Shown in pieces: positions 25,520 to 34,978 of a stretch of 64,000 nucleotides of DNA. Each line of letters opens with the position of its first letter. The stretch's first letter is position 1. Source of the stretch: an uncultured Eubacteriales bacterium (GTDB lineage Bacteria; Bacillota; Clostridia; Oscillospirales; Acutalibacteraceae); assembly GCA_934488615.1 (NCBI GenBank), contig CAKSSJ010000005.1:14461-78460 (forward strand), written 5' to 3'. Under the pieces are notes generated by a model, which was not told the DNA's origin, did not search any database, and worked only from the letters and a program-made list of their open reading frames with translations. Made by a program: the position numbers and the translations under genes.

Positions 25520-26479
25520 ATGGAAATGGTAAAATTATCCCCCTTTGTTGCCGACAACATCTGGGGAGGAACAAGACTTATCACCGAATACGGTATCAAA
25601 ACCGACAAGGACCCTGCCGCCGAAGCATGGGTTCTCTCCTGCCACCCGGCAGGACCGTCAACGATTCTCAATGGCAGGTATGAGGGCAAGACCTTGCAGG
25701 AGGTTTACCTTGCCGACAGGAGTATCTGCGGCACAAAGGGCGAGAAATACGAATTTTTCCCGCTTCTTATAAAGTTCATTGACGCAAAGCGCGATCTTTC
25801 GATTCAGGTTCACCCCGATGACGAATACGCAATGCGAGTTGAAGGCGAATACGGCAAGACCGAAGCATGGTACATTCTTGACTGTGAGCCGGACGCAGAG
25901 CTTATCCTCGGCTTCAACCGCAACGTTACCGTTGAGGAATTCAAAAAAGCCGCTCAGAGCGACGAGATGATGGATATTTGCAACAGGGTCAAGGTCAAAA
26001 AGGGCGATGTTTTCTTCATTGAATCCGGCACAATGCACGCAATATGCAAGGGTATTCTTCTCGCCGAGGTTCAGCAGAACTCCAACACGACCTACAGGAT
26101 CTATGATTACGGCCGTCTCGGAAAGGACGGAAAGCCCCGTGAGCTTCACGTCGATAAGGCGGCAGACGTTACAAAGCTTTGCCCGCCGTCAATTCCCGAT
26201 TCGTCGAAGCGTGAGATTGAAAAATTTGACAACGCAAGCAGAAGCAAGCTCACCTCATGCGACCTTTTCACAATGTACGAGCTGAGCGTTGACGGCGAAT
26301 ATTCATCGGTTTGCGACGAGCAGTCGTTCGTTTCTCTCCTCTGCCTTGAGGGCAATGCCGAGATTGAATGTGACGGAGAGAAGCTCACTATGAAAAAGGG
26401 TGAAAGCATTTTCATCCCAGCAAACAAAGGCAAATTCACAATCAGCGGAAATGTAAAAATCCTTGAGACAAGATTATAA
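25520..26479 (+). CDS. manA: Mannose-6-phosphate isomerase, class I
   Basis: Interconverts mannose-6-P and fructose-6-P. Cupin enzyme of 319 residues, the Firmicutes short form. Zinc ligands are in QVHPDDEYA and in the ESGTMHAICKG segment; WGGTRL near residue 16 is the usual N-terminal signature. The C-terminal cupin-like domain spans about 230-319. It has its own promoter and terminator. Mannose use fits the sugar transporter opposite. Confidence 0.95.
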   Translation: MEMVKLSPFVADNIWGGTRLITEYGIKTDKDPAAEAWVLSCHPAGPSTILNGRYEGKTLQEVYLADRSICGTKGEKYEFFPLLIKFIDAKRDLSIQVHPDDEYAMRVEGEYGKTEAWYILDCEPDAELILGFNRNVTVEEFKKAAQSDEMMDICNRVKVKKGDVFFIESGTMHAICKGILLAEVQQNSNTTYRIYDYGRLGKDGKPRELHVDKAADVTKLCPPSIPDSSKREIEKFDNASRSKLTSCDLFTMYELSVDGEYSSVCDEQSFVSLLCLEGNAEIECDGEKLTMKKGESIFIPANKGKFTISGNVKILETRL

Positions 26480-26493
26480 TTTAAACCATATAA

Positions 26494-26523
26494 AAAAGAG
26501 GTTCCGATCGGAGCCTCTTTTTT
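26494..26523. terminator. Bidirectional terminator between manA and the MFS gene
   Basis: AAAAGAGGTTCCGATCGGAGCCTCTTTTTT is almost fully self-complementary, with A and T tails on each side, between convergent genes. Confidence 0.88.
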
Positions 26524-26532
26524 GCATTATAT

Positions 26533-28005
26533 TTATTTTTTTACCGTCTCTTTAAGCTTCGGCATAATACCGCATTTGAGCGCTTTCGGGAGCTGAGCTT
26601 CCGCCTCCTCTCTTGTGATCTCGCCTGCGTTATATCTCGCCATAACCTGAACGTCCTTGTCTCTGAGCTTATAGAAAAGATAGATAAGTGATGTTATCAC
26701 AAGTCCGATGCTCGGAACAAGTATGTACGTTACCCAAAGTCCGTTGAGAGCCGTTGCGCTTTGAACGATGTTCAGCTTTTCTATGTCGGCAAAGCTTTCG
26801 GCCTCAATCTTTGTCCAGTCGAAAAATGCAAGTATTGCAAGTCCGAGCGACGATGCAATTGCCGCGGCGATTTTGGTTGAAAACGTCTGAATCGAAAAAG
26901 TAATTCCCTTTGCGTCAACGCCCGTCTTATATTGACCGTATTCCGCGCAGTCGGGCGTAAACATAAATCCGAGAGTTCCCGTCACGCTGGTAAATATGCC
27001 TCTGAAAACCGTCAGAATAACAAACAGTGTTTTGTCCTGCCAGCCGATGAAATACATTGCCAGTCCGAGAACCGCCGCAACAGTGTTGCAGATAAAAAAC
27101 AGCCTGAATTTGTCGAATTTCTTTGAAATGACGGGAATAAGCAGAGCCGCAATAATGGACGGCACAACGCCGAGAATTCCGAGAATAATATTGAAGTTTG
27201 CACTGCCGAAAAGATAATACGAAACAAACAGAGCAAGCGCATTATTCGTCATAAGTCCGTTGGCGAAAAGATAACCGAGGTAATAAATCAGCAGGTATTT
27301 GTTATGTACAAGATAGGTCAGCATTCTCTTTATCGAGAACGCTTCCTCCTCAAGCTCGCCGTGGTAATTTCTTTCCTTACCTGTGAAGCAGAGCGGAATC
27401 ATGAAAAGAAGTCCAAGCACCGAAAGAAGAATAACCGTCGGGCTGAAGCTCATACCGACTTTTTCGCTGACAAGCAATGTACAAAGCAAGCCCGAAATGC
27501 CCATGCCCGCACTGCTGAACAGCCTGCCGATAGACATTAGCGTGTTGCGCTCGTTGACATTATCGGTCATTGTTGTTACCATGCTGTAAATCGGGACATC
27601 GCATACCGTATAGCTTGAATCCCAAAGCAGATAAGCAATCATAAACCATATCAGCTTGCCCGTCTGTGCCATGCCGCTCGGAATAACAAACAGAAGAACG
27701 GTGGATATCGGCACAAGACCGACTGAAATTTTTATCCACGGCATGCATTTCTGCTTATTTTTAAATTTGATTTTATCAAAAATAATACCGAACATCGGGT
27801 CATTTACCGCGTCCCAAATTTTCACGATCAACGTTACGATTGCGATTTTGCCGAGATCGATTCCGTTCATCATGAGATATGTCGCCATAAACGTCGTGAC
27901 AACATTATAGAAAATATTCTGTCCGATAAAATATGTCCAGTAGCTCACACGCTCGCCGAGCTTTGTTGTGTAATCGGCAGGAGCGATAATTTCTTTAATC
28001 CTCAT
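26533..28005 (-). CDS. GPH-family (MelB-like) sugar:cation symporter
   Basis: 490-residue, twelve-helix major facilitator of the glycoside-pentoside-hexuronide group. The N-terminal NDPMFGIIFDKIKFKNKQK is the family signature (NPxxG.hhDk..n.kGk), near residues 67-85. The last 40 residues are a charged cytoplasmic tail. The substrate is not readable; glycosides or oligosaccharides used by the GH enzymes in this window are candidates. AAGGGGG precedes the ATG. Confidence 0.9.
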   Translation of the reverse strand: MRIKEIIAPADYTTKLGERVSYWTYFIGQNIFYNVVTTFMATYLMMNGIDLGKIAIVTLIVKIWDAVNDPMFGIIFDKIKFKNKQKCMPWIKISVGLVPISTVLLFVIPSGMAQTGKLIWFMIAYLLWDSSYTVCDVPIYSMVTTMTDNVNERNTLMSIGRLFSSAGMGISGLLCTLLVSEKVGMSFSPTVILLSVLGLLFMIPLCFTGKERNYHGELEEEAFSIKRMLTYLVHNKYLLIYYLGYLFANGLMTNNALALFVSYYLFGSANFNIILGILGVVPSIIAALLIPVISKKFDKFRLFFICNTVAAVLGLAMYFIGWQDKTLFVILTVFRGIFTSVTGTLGFMFTPDCAEYGQYKTGVDAKGITFSIQTFSTKIAAAIASSLGLAILAFFDWTKIEAESFADIEKLNIVQSATALNGLWVTYILVPSIGLVITSLIYLFYKLRDKDVQVMARYNAGEITREEAEAQLPKALKCGIMPKLKETVKK

Positions 28006-28070
28006 GCTATACCCCCTTTATATAATTATACATTTTTTACAAATCACCGTCAATGATAATATATAACAAA

Positions 28071-28101
28071 ACGGACTGCCGCAATTTATGCAACAGTCCG
28101 T
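28071..28101 (-). terminator. Terminator after the Gly/Thr-linker secreted protein
   Basis: ACGGACTG (28071-28078) pairs with CAGTCCGT (28094-28101). On the minus strand it is followed by TTTTGTTAT. Confidence 0.75.
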
Positions 28102-28116
28102 AATTTTATTCTGTTA

Positions 28117-29109
28117 TCAGAAGCTCATTGTGTGAGTACAGACCCATTTGCCGTGAGCCGAGGCAGTAATTACCATACCCTTAACGCCCGGTATATTCTT
28201 CGTAACAACGCCTGTACCGTCCTTAACCGTGAGAGGCATATCTACTCTGACATAGCTTACACGTCCTGCGGCGTCGATATTCGCTGTAAGCATTGTGCCG
28301 GGATAATCGAACTGAGCTTTTGTGATCTCTGCGAATCCGTTCAAAGCGCCTGCGACCTCGTTGATATCAAGCGGCCATGCACATGATGCATTGTAAGGCG
28401 GCTTGGTATTATGTCCGCAACTCTCGGCAACGAGTGTTATAACAACCTTGTAGCCGCTGCCGCTTCTTGAAATGCTTGCGCTCTTAACACCCGCCGAAGA
28501 AAGGTTTGCCGGAAGCACAAAGGTGCTTGCCGCTGTTCCGTCGGAGGATCTTCCGCTTGAGAAGCTCTTGCTTTCCTCTGTCTGCTTTTGATTGCTACTC
28601 GCAATGCTGTTTGCAATGCTTGTAACCGTACCGTTTGCCTTGCCGTTAATTGTTACTGAGTCAACTCCGATAGTTACCTTTTCTGTTTTCTTGTCAGTCA
28701 TCTTCGGCTGAGCATATGAGCTTTGCAGGCAAGTATTGTAATAAGCAACGATCTGATTCTTGTTGTAGCCGAGAACGCTTGAAGCCGCAGGCTGAGCCGA
28801 ACCGCCTGTGCTTGGGCCGCCTGTGACTGTGCCCGTTCCGTTATTGATAACCGTACCAGTTCCGTTTGCGGTTGTGACGGTTTGTCCGTTCGCATTGGTA
28901 ACAGTGCCCGTTCCGTTCTGAATTGTGCCGCTGCCTGTCGAGCTGTTGTTTGTGCCGTTTGCAGGTTGATTTGTGTTGTCTGACTGACCGATATCAGGCT
29001 CAATGCTTCCCGTGATCTTATCAAGCGCAACATTCCATGCCGTACAGCCGATCGCAACGCAAAGCATCACCGAAACTATTATAATAAAACTTTTCCAGCT
29101 TCTGTTCAT
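28117..29109 (-). CDS. Membrane-anchored protein with Gly/Thr/Asn-repeat linker
   Basis: 330 residues, not recognised. One N-terminal helix (about 7-27) anchors it. A low-complexity linker (about 45-105) contains several NGTGTV units. An extracellular domain (110-330) follows, whose C-terminal third (LTANIDAAGRVSYVRVDMPL) looks like the end of the neighbouring lipoprotein. Two cysteines (SCGHNTK, ASCAWP) could form a disulfide. It lies about 85 bp downstream of the lipoprotein gene. The role is unknown; cell-surface display is likely. Confidence 0.7.
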   Translation of the reverse strand: MNRSWKSFIIIVSVMLCVAIGCTAWNVALDKITGSIEPDIGQSDNTNQPANGTNNSSTGSGTIQNGTGTVTNANGQTVTTANGTGTVINNGTGTVTGGPSTGGSAQPAASSVLGYNKNQIVAYYNTCLQSSYAQPKMTDKKTEKVTIGVDSVTINGKANGTVTSIANSIASSNQKQTEESKSFSSGRSSDGTAASTFVLPANLSSAGVKSASISRSGSGYKVVITLVAESCGHNTKPPYNASCAWPLDINEVAGALNGFAEITKAQFDYPGTMLTANIDAAGRVSYVRVDMPLTVKDGTGVVTKNIPGVKGMVITASAHGKWVCTHTMSF

Positions 29110-29194
29110 GTTTTAACACTCTCCCGTAAAAACTATATCCTTATTCTATCATATTCAAAGGATAATTTCCACTGTTTTTTTATTTATATTTGTT

Positions 29195-29974
29195 TTACAG
29201 TCCGAAATTTGTATACTCAATAACCGTCCTTGCCGAGCCGCTGACTGCTCCGCCGCTGAGCTTAACGAGTGTCACTCCCGAAAGGCTGTAATGCTCGGTA
29301 TAGCTGACCGTCATTGATTTAAGGCTTGAATCCTCACTGCTTACCCTTGCCGTTATACTTACAGAATCCGCAGAAACGCTGACCGAGGTTGCAGACGACT
29401 TGAATTCACTGAGCGATTTTTTGATGTCCTCCGCATTCTGATAATCTCCGCCGAGTCGGTGAAGAACTCCGCTTTCATCGGTAGGATTGTTCTCACCCTT
29501 CAGCATGGCGGTGATCTCCACAACCTTGCCGTCCTGTTTTGCGGTTATAGATGAAATTTCATCTGTTTTGAACGTACCCTTTATAAAATTATCGGCAAAA
29601 AGCTTTTTGTCCGCATTATAATCATAGTCCGCCGTAATATTCTTCTCTCCGAATATCGAAGCGAATGCGTCGGCGGCATTTGATGCCGATGAAAGAGATC
29701 CGAGGCTGTTCACGCTCGCCTCGCATTTGAGCGATTTTTTATACTTATAGCAGTAGTCGTCAACATAATTTACCGCCGCGTTGAGCATATCTGTCAGCCC
29801 CTCGTTATCCGTCGGGATATTGACGATCTTGACCGTTTCCTCGGTTACTGACTTTTCATACGTCGGTTCATTATCCTGTGTCGGCGTATCATTTTTGCCC
29901 TTGCATGAGGCAAGCGAAAGTACAACGCATAACGCGGTCGCCGCAGATATTATCTTTAAAAAACGATTTTTCAT
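29195..29974 (-). CDS. Predicted lipoprotein, related to its downstream neighbour
   Basis: 259 residues. Signal peptide with lipobox L-A-S-C, the lipidated Cys being residue 24. A Thr/Glu-rich linker is followed by a domain of alternating amphipathic helices and strands. The last 100 residues share spacing with the protein encoded next (VSITARVSSEDSSLKSMTVS here), so the pair may be diverged duplicates. Ribosome site GGTGAT. No enzyme motif seen. Confidence 0.72.
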   Translation of the reverse strand: MKNRFLKIISAATALCVVLSLASCKGKNDTPTQDNEPTYEKSVTEETVKIVNIPTDNEGLTDMLNAAVNYVDDYCYKYKKSLKCEASVNSLGSLSSASNAADAFASIFGEKNITADYDYNADKKLFADNFIKGTFKTDEISSITAKQDGKVVEITAMLKGENNPTDESGVLHRLGGDYQNAEDIKKSLSEFKSSATSVSVSADSVSITARVSSEDSSLKSMTVSYTEHYSLSGVTLVKLSGGAVSGSARTVIEYTNFGL

Positions 29975-30015
29975 CTTATCACCATAGATAAGATTACCCT
30001 ATCCCGGCAGATTTG

Positions 30016-31443
30016 TCAAGTGTTATCCTTGCTGATGGATTCTCTTATCAGCAGTCGGCTGATCGCCTTTCCGTTAAAGGGAATCAGCGGATAGAGGTAT
30101 CCCCTGCCCGTGACGGTTTTGGTGAAACCGATAACAAGTATTACAATCAAAAGCCCTGCAATGAAGCCCCACAGATTGAATATCGCCGTCAGAACAACGA
30201 TAAAAATTCGCGACAGCTTAAATGCATATCCCAGTTCAAAGCTCGGCTGTGCAAAATTTGCGATCGCTACAAAAGCCATTATCAGCACGACCTCCGACGA
30301 GAAAAGCTCCGCGCTGACGGCAAGATCGCCGAGAACAAGCGCACCGATGACGCTGAACGAATTGCTCAAAGAGCTTGGTGTGTTCAGCGACGCAAGCTTC
30401 AAGGCATCAATAACGACCTCGATTATCAAAAGCTGAGCGATAATCGGGAGCGAATAGTATTCCTTTATCTGAATAAAGCTCAGCCACATTGGGATATGCT
30501 CGGGATTTTTTATAAGCAAAAACCATACGGGTGCAAGCAGTAACGCAAGACCGAATATTAAGCCCCTGACAAAGCGCAGATATGTGCCGACGCACGGAGG
30601 GAAATAATAGTCGTTTGTGTCCTGCAAGAAGTCAAAAAAGCCCGTCGGAATAATCATTGCGGCAGGAGAATTATCTACAAAAAGTATAACGCTCCCCTCC
30701 GCTATGCTTGCCGCCGCGGCATCGGGGCGCTCGGTGTATCTGACCTTCGGGAACGGATTCCACTTCTGCTTTCTGACGAGACATTCAACCACGCTTTCCT
30801 GGCTCATGTTCAGCGTGTTCACGTCAATCTTGTCTATTCTTTGCCTCAGCTCATTAACCAGCTTCTCATCCGCCTTTCCCTTGAGATAGCATATTGCAAT
30901 ATCGGTTTTCGACCTCACACCCGCCTCTCTTACCTCCATCACCAAATCGCGGTCGCGGATTCGGCGGCGTACAAGGGCTGTGTTTATCATAACAGATTCA
31001 ACAAAGCCGTCGTGCGCTCCGCTGAGCACCTTGTCATTATCGGGCTCGCCGACATCACGTTTAGGGTAGCTCCTTGTTTTGACGAGAAAGCCCGTATCAA
31101 AGCCGTCAACAATAACAAGCATTGCGCCCGAGTACACGACCTTGGCGATTTTTTCAATGTCCTTGCTCAGCTCGATCTCCATATAGGCAATAAGCCTTTG
31201 TGTGAACTCCTCGGCGGTGGTTACGCTTTCATCTATTTCTCTTGCCTGCATCATGAAATTCATCACGCGCTCGGAGGTTTCGCCGTTGATAAATCCGTCA
31301 ATGAAATAAAGCTTTGCTTTCCTGCCGCCCGCATTGAAGCGCGTTGCAACAACATCGTAGTTCAGATCGGTTCTGAAATACTTGTCCAAAAGCTTTTCAT
31401 TATAATCAAAAACATCCGAAAATAACACATTATCCATAAGCAT
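30016..31443 (-). CDS. spoVAF: GerA-family spore protein, SpoVAF type
   Basis: 475 residues. The N-terminal cytoplasmic domain (1-280) is of the GerAA/SpoVAF kind, with DGFDTGFLVKTRSYPKRDVGEPD and SGAHDGFVESVMINTALVRRRI split over residues about 120-165. Five or six transmembrane helices follow. The conserved PSSLSNSFSVIGALVLGD near residue 355 is typical. No GerB/GerC partners are adjacent, which favours SpoVAF, a partner of the spore DPA channel, over a nutrient receptor A subunit. In B. subtilis this class is expressed in the forespore. Confidence 0.88.
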   Translation of the reverse strand: MLMDNVLFSDVFDYNEKLLDKYFRTDLNYDVVATRFNAGGRKAKLYFIDGFINGETSERVMNFMMQAREIDESVTTAEEFTQRLIAYMEIELSKDIEKIAKVVYSGAMLVIVDGFDTGFLVKTRSYPKRDVGEPDNDKVLSGAHDGFVESVMINTALVRRRIRDRDLVMEVREAGVRSKTDIAICYLKGKADEKLVNELRQRIDKIDVNTLNMSQESVVECLVRKQKWNPFPKVRYTERPDAAAASIAEGSVILFVDNSPAAMIIPTGFFDFLQDTNDYYFPPCVGTYLRFVRGLIFGLALLLAPVWFLLIKNPEHIPMWLSFIQIKEYYSLPIIAQLLIIEVVIDALKLASLNTPSSLSNSFSVIGALVLGDLAVSAELFSSEVVLIMAFVAIANFAQPSFELGYAFKLSRIFIVVLTAIFNLWGFIAGLLIVILVIGFTKTVTGRGYLYPLIPFNGKAISRLLIRESISKDNT

Positions 31444-31497
31444 TTCTCCGTAGAATTGATAATGTTATTATTTTCGGACTGAGTTAAATTATACCTT

Positions 31498-32835
31498 TTA
31501 TCTGAACTGATTGTAGAGATTGACTATCGCATTCCACGTCAGCACGCCGACTTGACCGTTCTGCTCAATGCCCTCAAGCCTTTGAACCGCGAGAACCGCA
31601 TTTCTGGTCTCATCGCCATAGTAGCCGTCAACCGTAACATCGGGAACCGACGGTGTGTTGGCGGCAATCGTTTTGAGATAGGTCTGGAGCTGTTCGACTA
31701 CCTTTCCGCTCGCTCCCATTGTAATAATATATCCCGGGTAAAGCAATGATGAATAGCTTCTGTATTCGTCGGGCAACGAAGTAAGAACACCTGCGTATGC
31801 GTTCTGAATCATATCCCATGTATCTCTGCCAACGATTCCGTCAACGTCAAGACCGTAGAGCGACTGGAACGTGAGCACCGCATCGCGCGTTTCGTCGCCG
31901 AAAATTCCGTCGATCGAAACATACGGAAGCTTGAGATTAAAATAGCTCAGGAAATTAAGATAATATTGAAGAATTCTTACGGAAGCGCCGCTGTTTCCCT
32001 TTTGCAGAACCCTTTCGTACTTTCTTTCCGCTTCGCTTATGGTTATTCCCTCTGAATAAAGCTCGGAAAGACCCTTTATTCCGTTGTAGATCTGCTTGAT
32101 CTTATACCACGTTTCCTTGCCCACGATTCCGTCGGGGTTGAGGTTGAAAATTCTCTGGAACTGTTTGACCGCATTCTGAGTTGTCTGCTCAAAGTAGCCT
32201 CTCGAGCCTGAAATTTTCGGAATCGACGGATAATTCGCGGCAATTCGGTTCAATTCGCGCTGAATTTCAACAACGTCCTCGCCGCCGCTTCCAAGCCTCA
32301 GCGGTGTGCCCGGATAGGTCGGTGTATTCGTTTTTATCGGCGCATTTCGCACGATATCAATATCATTGCCGTAATAATATTGAAGTATTCTGTAAGGTGT
32401 GTAGCCCTGATTTGCAAGGGTAACCGTGCCCCATTGCGAAAGTCCGTCGCAGGTTCCTGCACAATACTGTGTGAAATACGGCTGAATCTGGCCCTGCTTG
32501 ATAACATAATCATTGAAAATATCGTCAACAACACGGCTTATGTTTTCAAAAATGTCTCTGCCCTCAACATAATACTGGTCAAACTGAGTGGAATTCGTTA
32601 TATCGAAATCGTAGCCTCTTGACCTGTAATACTCGGTGTAAATTCTGTTAAGCGCAAAGGTTATCTCGGCATAAATATTAGCCCTGAGCGCACTTTCGGG
32701 CCACGTCGGATAAATCTCACTCGACGCAACATTCTTTATATACTGTGCAAACGGCACACGGACGTTTCTCGCCGCCGCATTGGGTCTGCCGAGGTGGACG
32801 GTGATGAATTCGGGAACTATCGGTCTGTCAGGCAT
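31498..32835 (-). CDS. SleC-like spore cortex-lytic/peptidoglycan-binding protein
   Basis: 445 residues from ATG 32835, whose TGATG overlaps the upstream stop; GGAGGTGAC precedes it. An N-terminal SpoIID-like segment (about 5-165) includes YIKNVASSEIYPTWP and CDGLSQWGTVTLANQG. Three PG_binding_1 domains follow near 175-250, 270-345 and 370-445, each with the GY/I.G..T..AV..FQ pattern. This is the set found in clostridial cortex-lytic proteins related to SleC. No separate catalytic module beyond the SpoIID part is seen. Confidence 0.85.
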   Translation of the reverse strand: MPDRPIVPEFITVHLGRPNAAARNVRVPFAQYIKNVASSEIYPTWPESALRANIYAEITFALNRIYTEYYRSRGYDFDITNSTQFDQYYVEGRDIFENISRVVDDIFNDYVIKQGQIQPYFTQYCAGTCDGLSQWGTVTLANQGYTPYRILQYYYGNDIDIVRNAPIKTNTPTYPGTPLRLGSGGEDVVEIQRELNRIAANYPSIPKISGSRGYFEQTTQNAVKQFQRIFNLNPDGIVGKETWYKIKQIYNGIKGLSELYSEGITISEAERKYERVLQKGNSGASVRILQYYLNFLSYFNLKLPYVSIDGIFGDETRDAVLTFQSLYGLDVDGIVGRDTWDMIQNAYAGVLTSLPDEYRSYSSLLYPGYIITMGASGKVVEQLQTYLKTIAANTPSVPDVTVDGYYGDETRNAVLAVQRLEGIEQNGQVGVLTWNAIVNLYNQFR

Positions 32836-33446
32836 CAAACGTCACCTCCGAAAAGTCCCATCGGCTGTTCCGGAATATTGACCGTGCCGGGCTCTCCGCC
32901 TGTTTCGGTCAGCGGAACAAGCCTTGCGGGCTGAATCGCCTTAATATTTGCAAACACGGGGACATTGAAGAACTCCGATTTTGCAAAATCGGGGTGAGTG
33001 ACCGTGACCTCGTAAACGGCATAAGGCTCGACCGTTGTGTTTTGCTCGTCAAGGGAATAGCTGCTGTCGGGCGCAGGCAGAACAATATTATCGACAATTC
33101 CGTTAATATCCGTATATCCCGAATAAATCTCTCTGTCGCCCGTTTCAAGCGGAACGCTGACCTTTACTATCGCATTGATTATCGGATAGCTTCTGCCGCC
33201 CGATGTTACCTGTACTCTCATGCTTCCCTTAGACGGGTTTTTATTTTGAAAATCCTCAAAATTTTTGTAAAACTCCGTTTCCTGATCGGCTCCGACATTT
33301 CCGATAAACGGCAATGCGTTTGCCATTACGGGTGCAAAGTCGGGTTCCTTTTCTTCAACGGCCGATTCTTCGGCAAATGAGCTTTGTCCTGAAAATTCAA
33401 CAAGCTCGCGCCGATATTTTTCTATCATTTTTTCAAGATCTTGCAT
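32835..33446 (-). CDS. Hypothetical protein paired with the cortex-lytic gene
   Basis: 203 residues from ATG 33446 (GAAGGAGG eight bases upstream); a TTG three bases earlier is also in frame. The first 60 residues are acidic and disordered. Residues 75-190 form a carboxypeptidase-regulatory/Ig-like beta domain with SMRVQVTSGGRSYPI and YEVTVTHPDFAKSE. I recall such proteins beside SleC-like proteins in other Clostridia, where they share this beta domain. It overlaps the next gene at TGATG. Confidence 0.75.
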   Translation of the reverse strand: MQDLEKMIEKYRRELVEFSGQSSFAEESAVEEKEPDFAPVMANALPFIGNVGADQETEFYKNFEDFQNKNPSKGSMRVQVTSGGRSYPIINAIVKVSVPLETGDREIYSGYTDINGIVDNIVLPAPDSSYSLDEQNTTVEPYAVYEVTVTHPDFAKSEFFNVPVFANIKAIQPARLVPLTETGGEPGTVNIPEQPMGLFGGDV

Positions 33447-33499
33447 CAAAAAACCTCCTTCGCTTTATAATATGCGAAAGAGGTTTTCCATGCTATTTT

Positions 33500-34960
33500 T
33501 TATTTTTTTGTTGGCTGACCGTAGCCGTAGCCGCCGTAGCTTCCGTAACTGCCGCCGTATTTATATCCCTTGCCGTAACCGCCGTAATGCTTGCCGTATC
33601 TGCGGCTCTGACTGACGTTGCTGGTGTCGGCATTGAATATACAGCCTATTATCTCCGCACCGTTCGAGTCAATATCCTCAATCGACATTCTGATTCTTGA
33701 ATACGGTGCAAAATCCTCGCGGACAACAATAATTGCGGCATCAACAAAGCCTGCAATAATTGATGTATCGGTAACCACACTTGCAGGAGCGGTATCAATA
33801 AGAACATAGTCAAATTCCTTGCGTACGCTCTCAATAATGGATTCCATCTTATCGGTTGAAAGAAGCTCCGACGGATTTCCGACGCCCTTCTGATCCGCAA
33901 GAACGCAGACATTGAAGTTTGTTATACGTTTAATTGCGCTGTTCAACTCAACCTTTCCGAGAATAACATCGGAAAGACCGTAATCGGTGTTCGGAAGCGA
34001 GAGCATTTTGCTTACCGAGGGCTTTCTGAGGTCAGCGTCAATAATAAGAACATTCTTTCCGTTCTGAGCGATTGAAAGAGCAATATTGACGCAGGAGGTC
34101 GTTTTGCCCTCGTTCTCGCAGGCACTGGTAACAAGGAAAACCTTATTGCCCGTTTTTGCGGAATTGTTTTCAATCTTTGTTCTTATCGCCTTATAGGTTT
34201 CAATAAACGAGAAGCCGTTCTTTCTGTCCGTCACAAGGAGACCCTTTGCAGTCTTGTTCTTATTAGTTATCTGCTGAACTGAACCAAGAATGTGAACATC
34301 AAGCTTTTCACTCAGCTCATCTGCGGTCTTTACGGTATCCTTGACAAGGAAGGTTATGAAGAAGAATACAACGCATACTGCCGCTGCAATAAAGCCGACC
34401 ATCAAAGCGAGGGAAATAACCGATCTGTTTGAATTCGGAACTGTCGAGAGAACGGGCTTATCGCAAAGAGTAAGCTTTGCATTTGAGTAAATCTCCGAAA
34501 CAATATCTCCGTAGACCTCAACGACCGTATTGGCTATTGCATAAGCGATCTTCGGATCCTCCGTCGTTACCGCCATAACGATAACATTGGTCGAGGAAAC
34601 AACACTGACCGAAATACTGCTGTTGACCATACCGTAAGATACCTTCTCGGGACATTTTTCGACAATAGCCTCTTTCATTCTGGGGCTTGAGAGAATATAG
34701 TTAAAGGTTCCAGCCATGTTGATCTGCGCGTTGATCTCGCCGCTCGATGCCTGACCGCTTTCCGTTGCGGAATTAACAACAAAAGATACCGTTGATGTAT
34801 AAGTCTCCTTCTTCGTTGTTTCGCCGACAACTCCGCCGATAACCGCACCGATGATGAAGAACACCAGAACGACCCAAAGCTTTCTCGAAAGCTCCTTAAA
34901 AAATGCTAAAATATTGATTTCAAGACCCTTTGAATTCTTTTTGTCCGAATACGATCTCAC
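33500..34960 (-). CDS. Wzz-type chain-length regulator fused to BY-kinase
   Basis: Controls export of a surface polysaccharide. 486 residues from GTG 34960 (GGAG eight bases before); an earlier GTG at 34969 abuts the ribosome site. Wzz domain with helices near 20-40 and 180-200, then a bacterial tyrosine kinase: Walker A ACENEGKTTS, Walker A' VLIIDADLRKPS, Walker B YVLIDTAP. The tail (about 450-486) is a Gly/Tyr cluster (YGGYGKGYKYGG...) for autophosphorylation. The Wzz and kinase parts, usually two genes (CpsC/CpsD) in Firmicutes, are fused here, as in Gram-negative Wzc. Confidence 0.93.
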   Translation of the reverse strand: MRSYSDKKNSKGLEINILAFFKELSRKLWVVLVFFIIGAVIGGVVGETTKKETYTSTVSFVVNSATESGQASSGEINAQINMAGTFNYILSSPRMKEAIVEKCPEKVSYGMVNSSISVSVVSSTNVIVMAVTTEDPKIAYAIANTVVEVYGDIVSEIYSNAKLTLCDKPVLSTVPNSNRSVISLALMVGFIAAAVCVVFFFITFLVKDTVKTADELSEKLDVHILGSVQQITNKNKTAKGLLVTDRKNGFSFIETYKAIRTKIENNSAKTGNKVFLVTSACENEGKTTSCVNIALSIAQNGKNVLIIDADLRKPSVSKMLSLPNTDYGLSDVILGKVELNSAIKRITNFNVCVLADQKGVGNPSELLSTDKMESIIESVRKEFDYVLIDTAPASVVTDTSIIAGFVDAAIIVVREDFAPYSRIRMSIEDIDSNGAEIIGCIFNADTSNVSQSRRYGKHYGGYGKGYKYGGSYGSYGGYGYGQPTKK

Positions 34961-34978
34961 TTTAATCACTCCAAAATT

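Noticed and set aside
28800..28975. Repetitive DNA in the linker of the secreted protein as a mobile repeat
   Set aside because: It is coding, in frame and explained by the NGTGTV peptide units.
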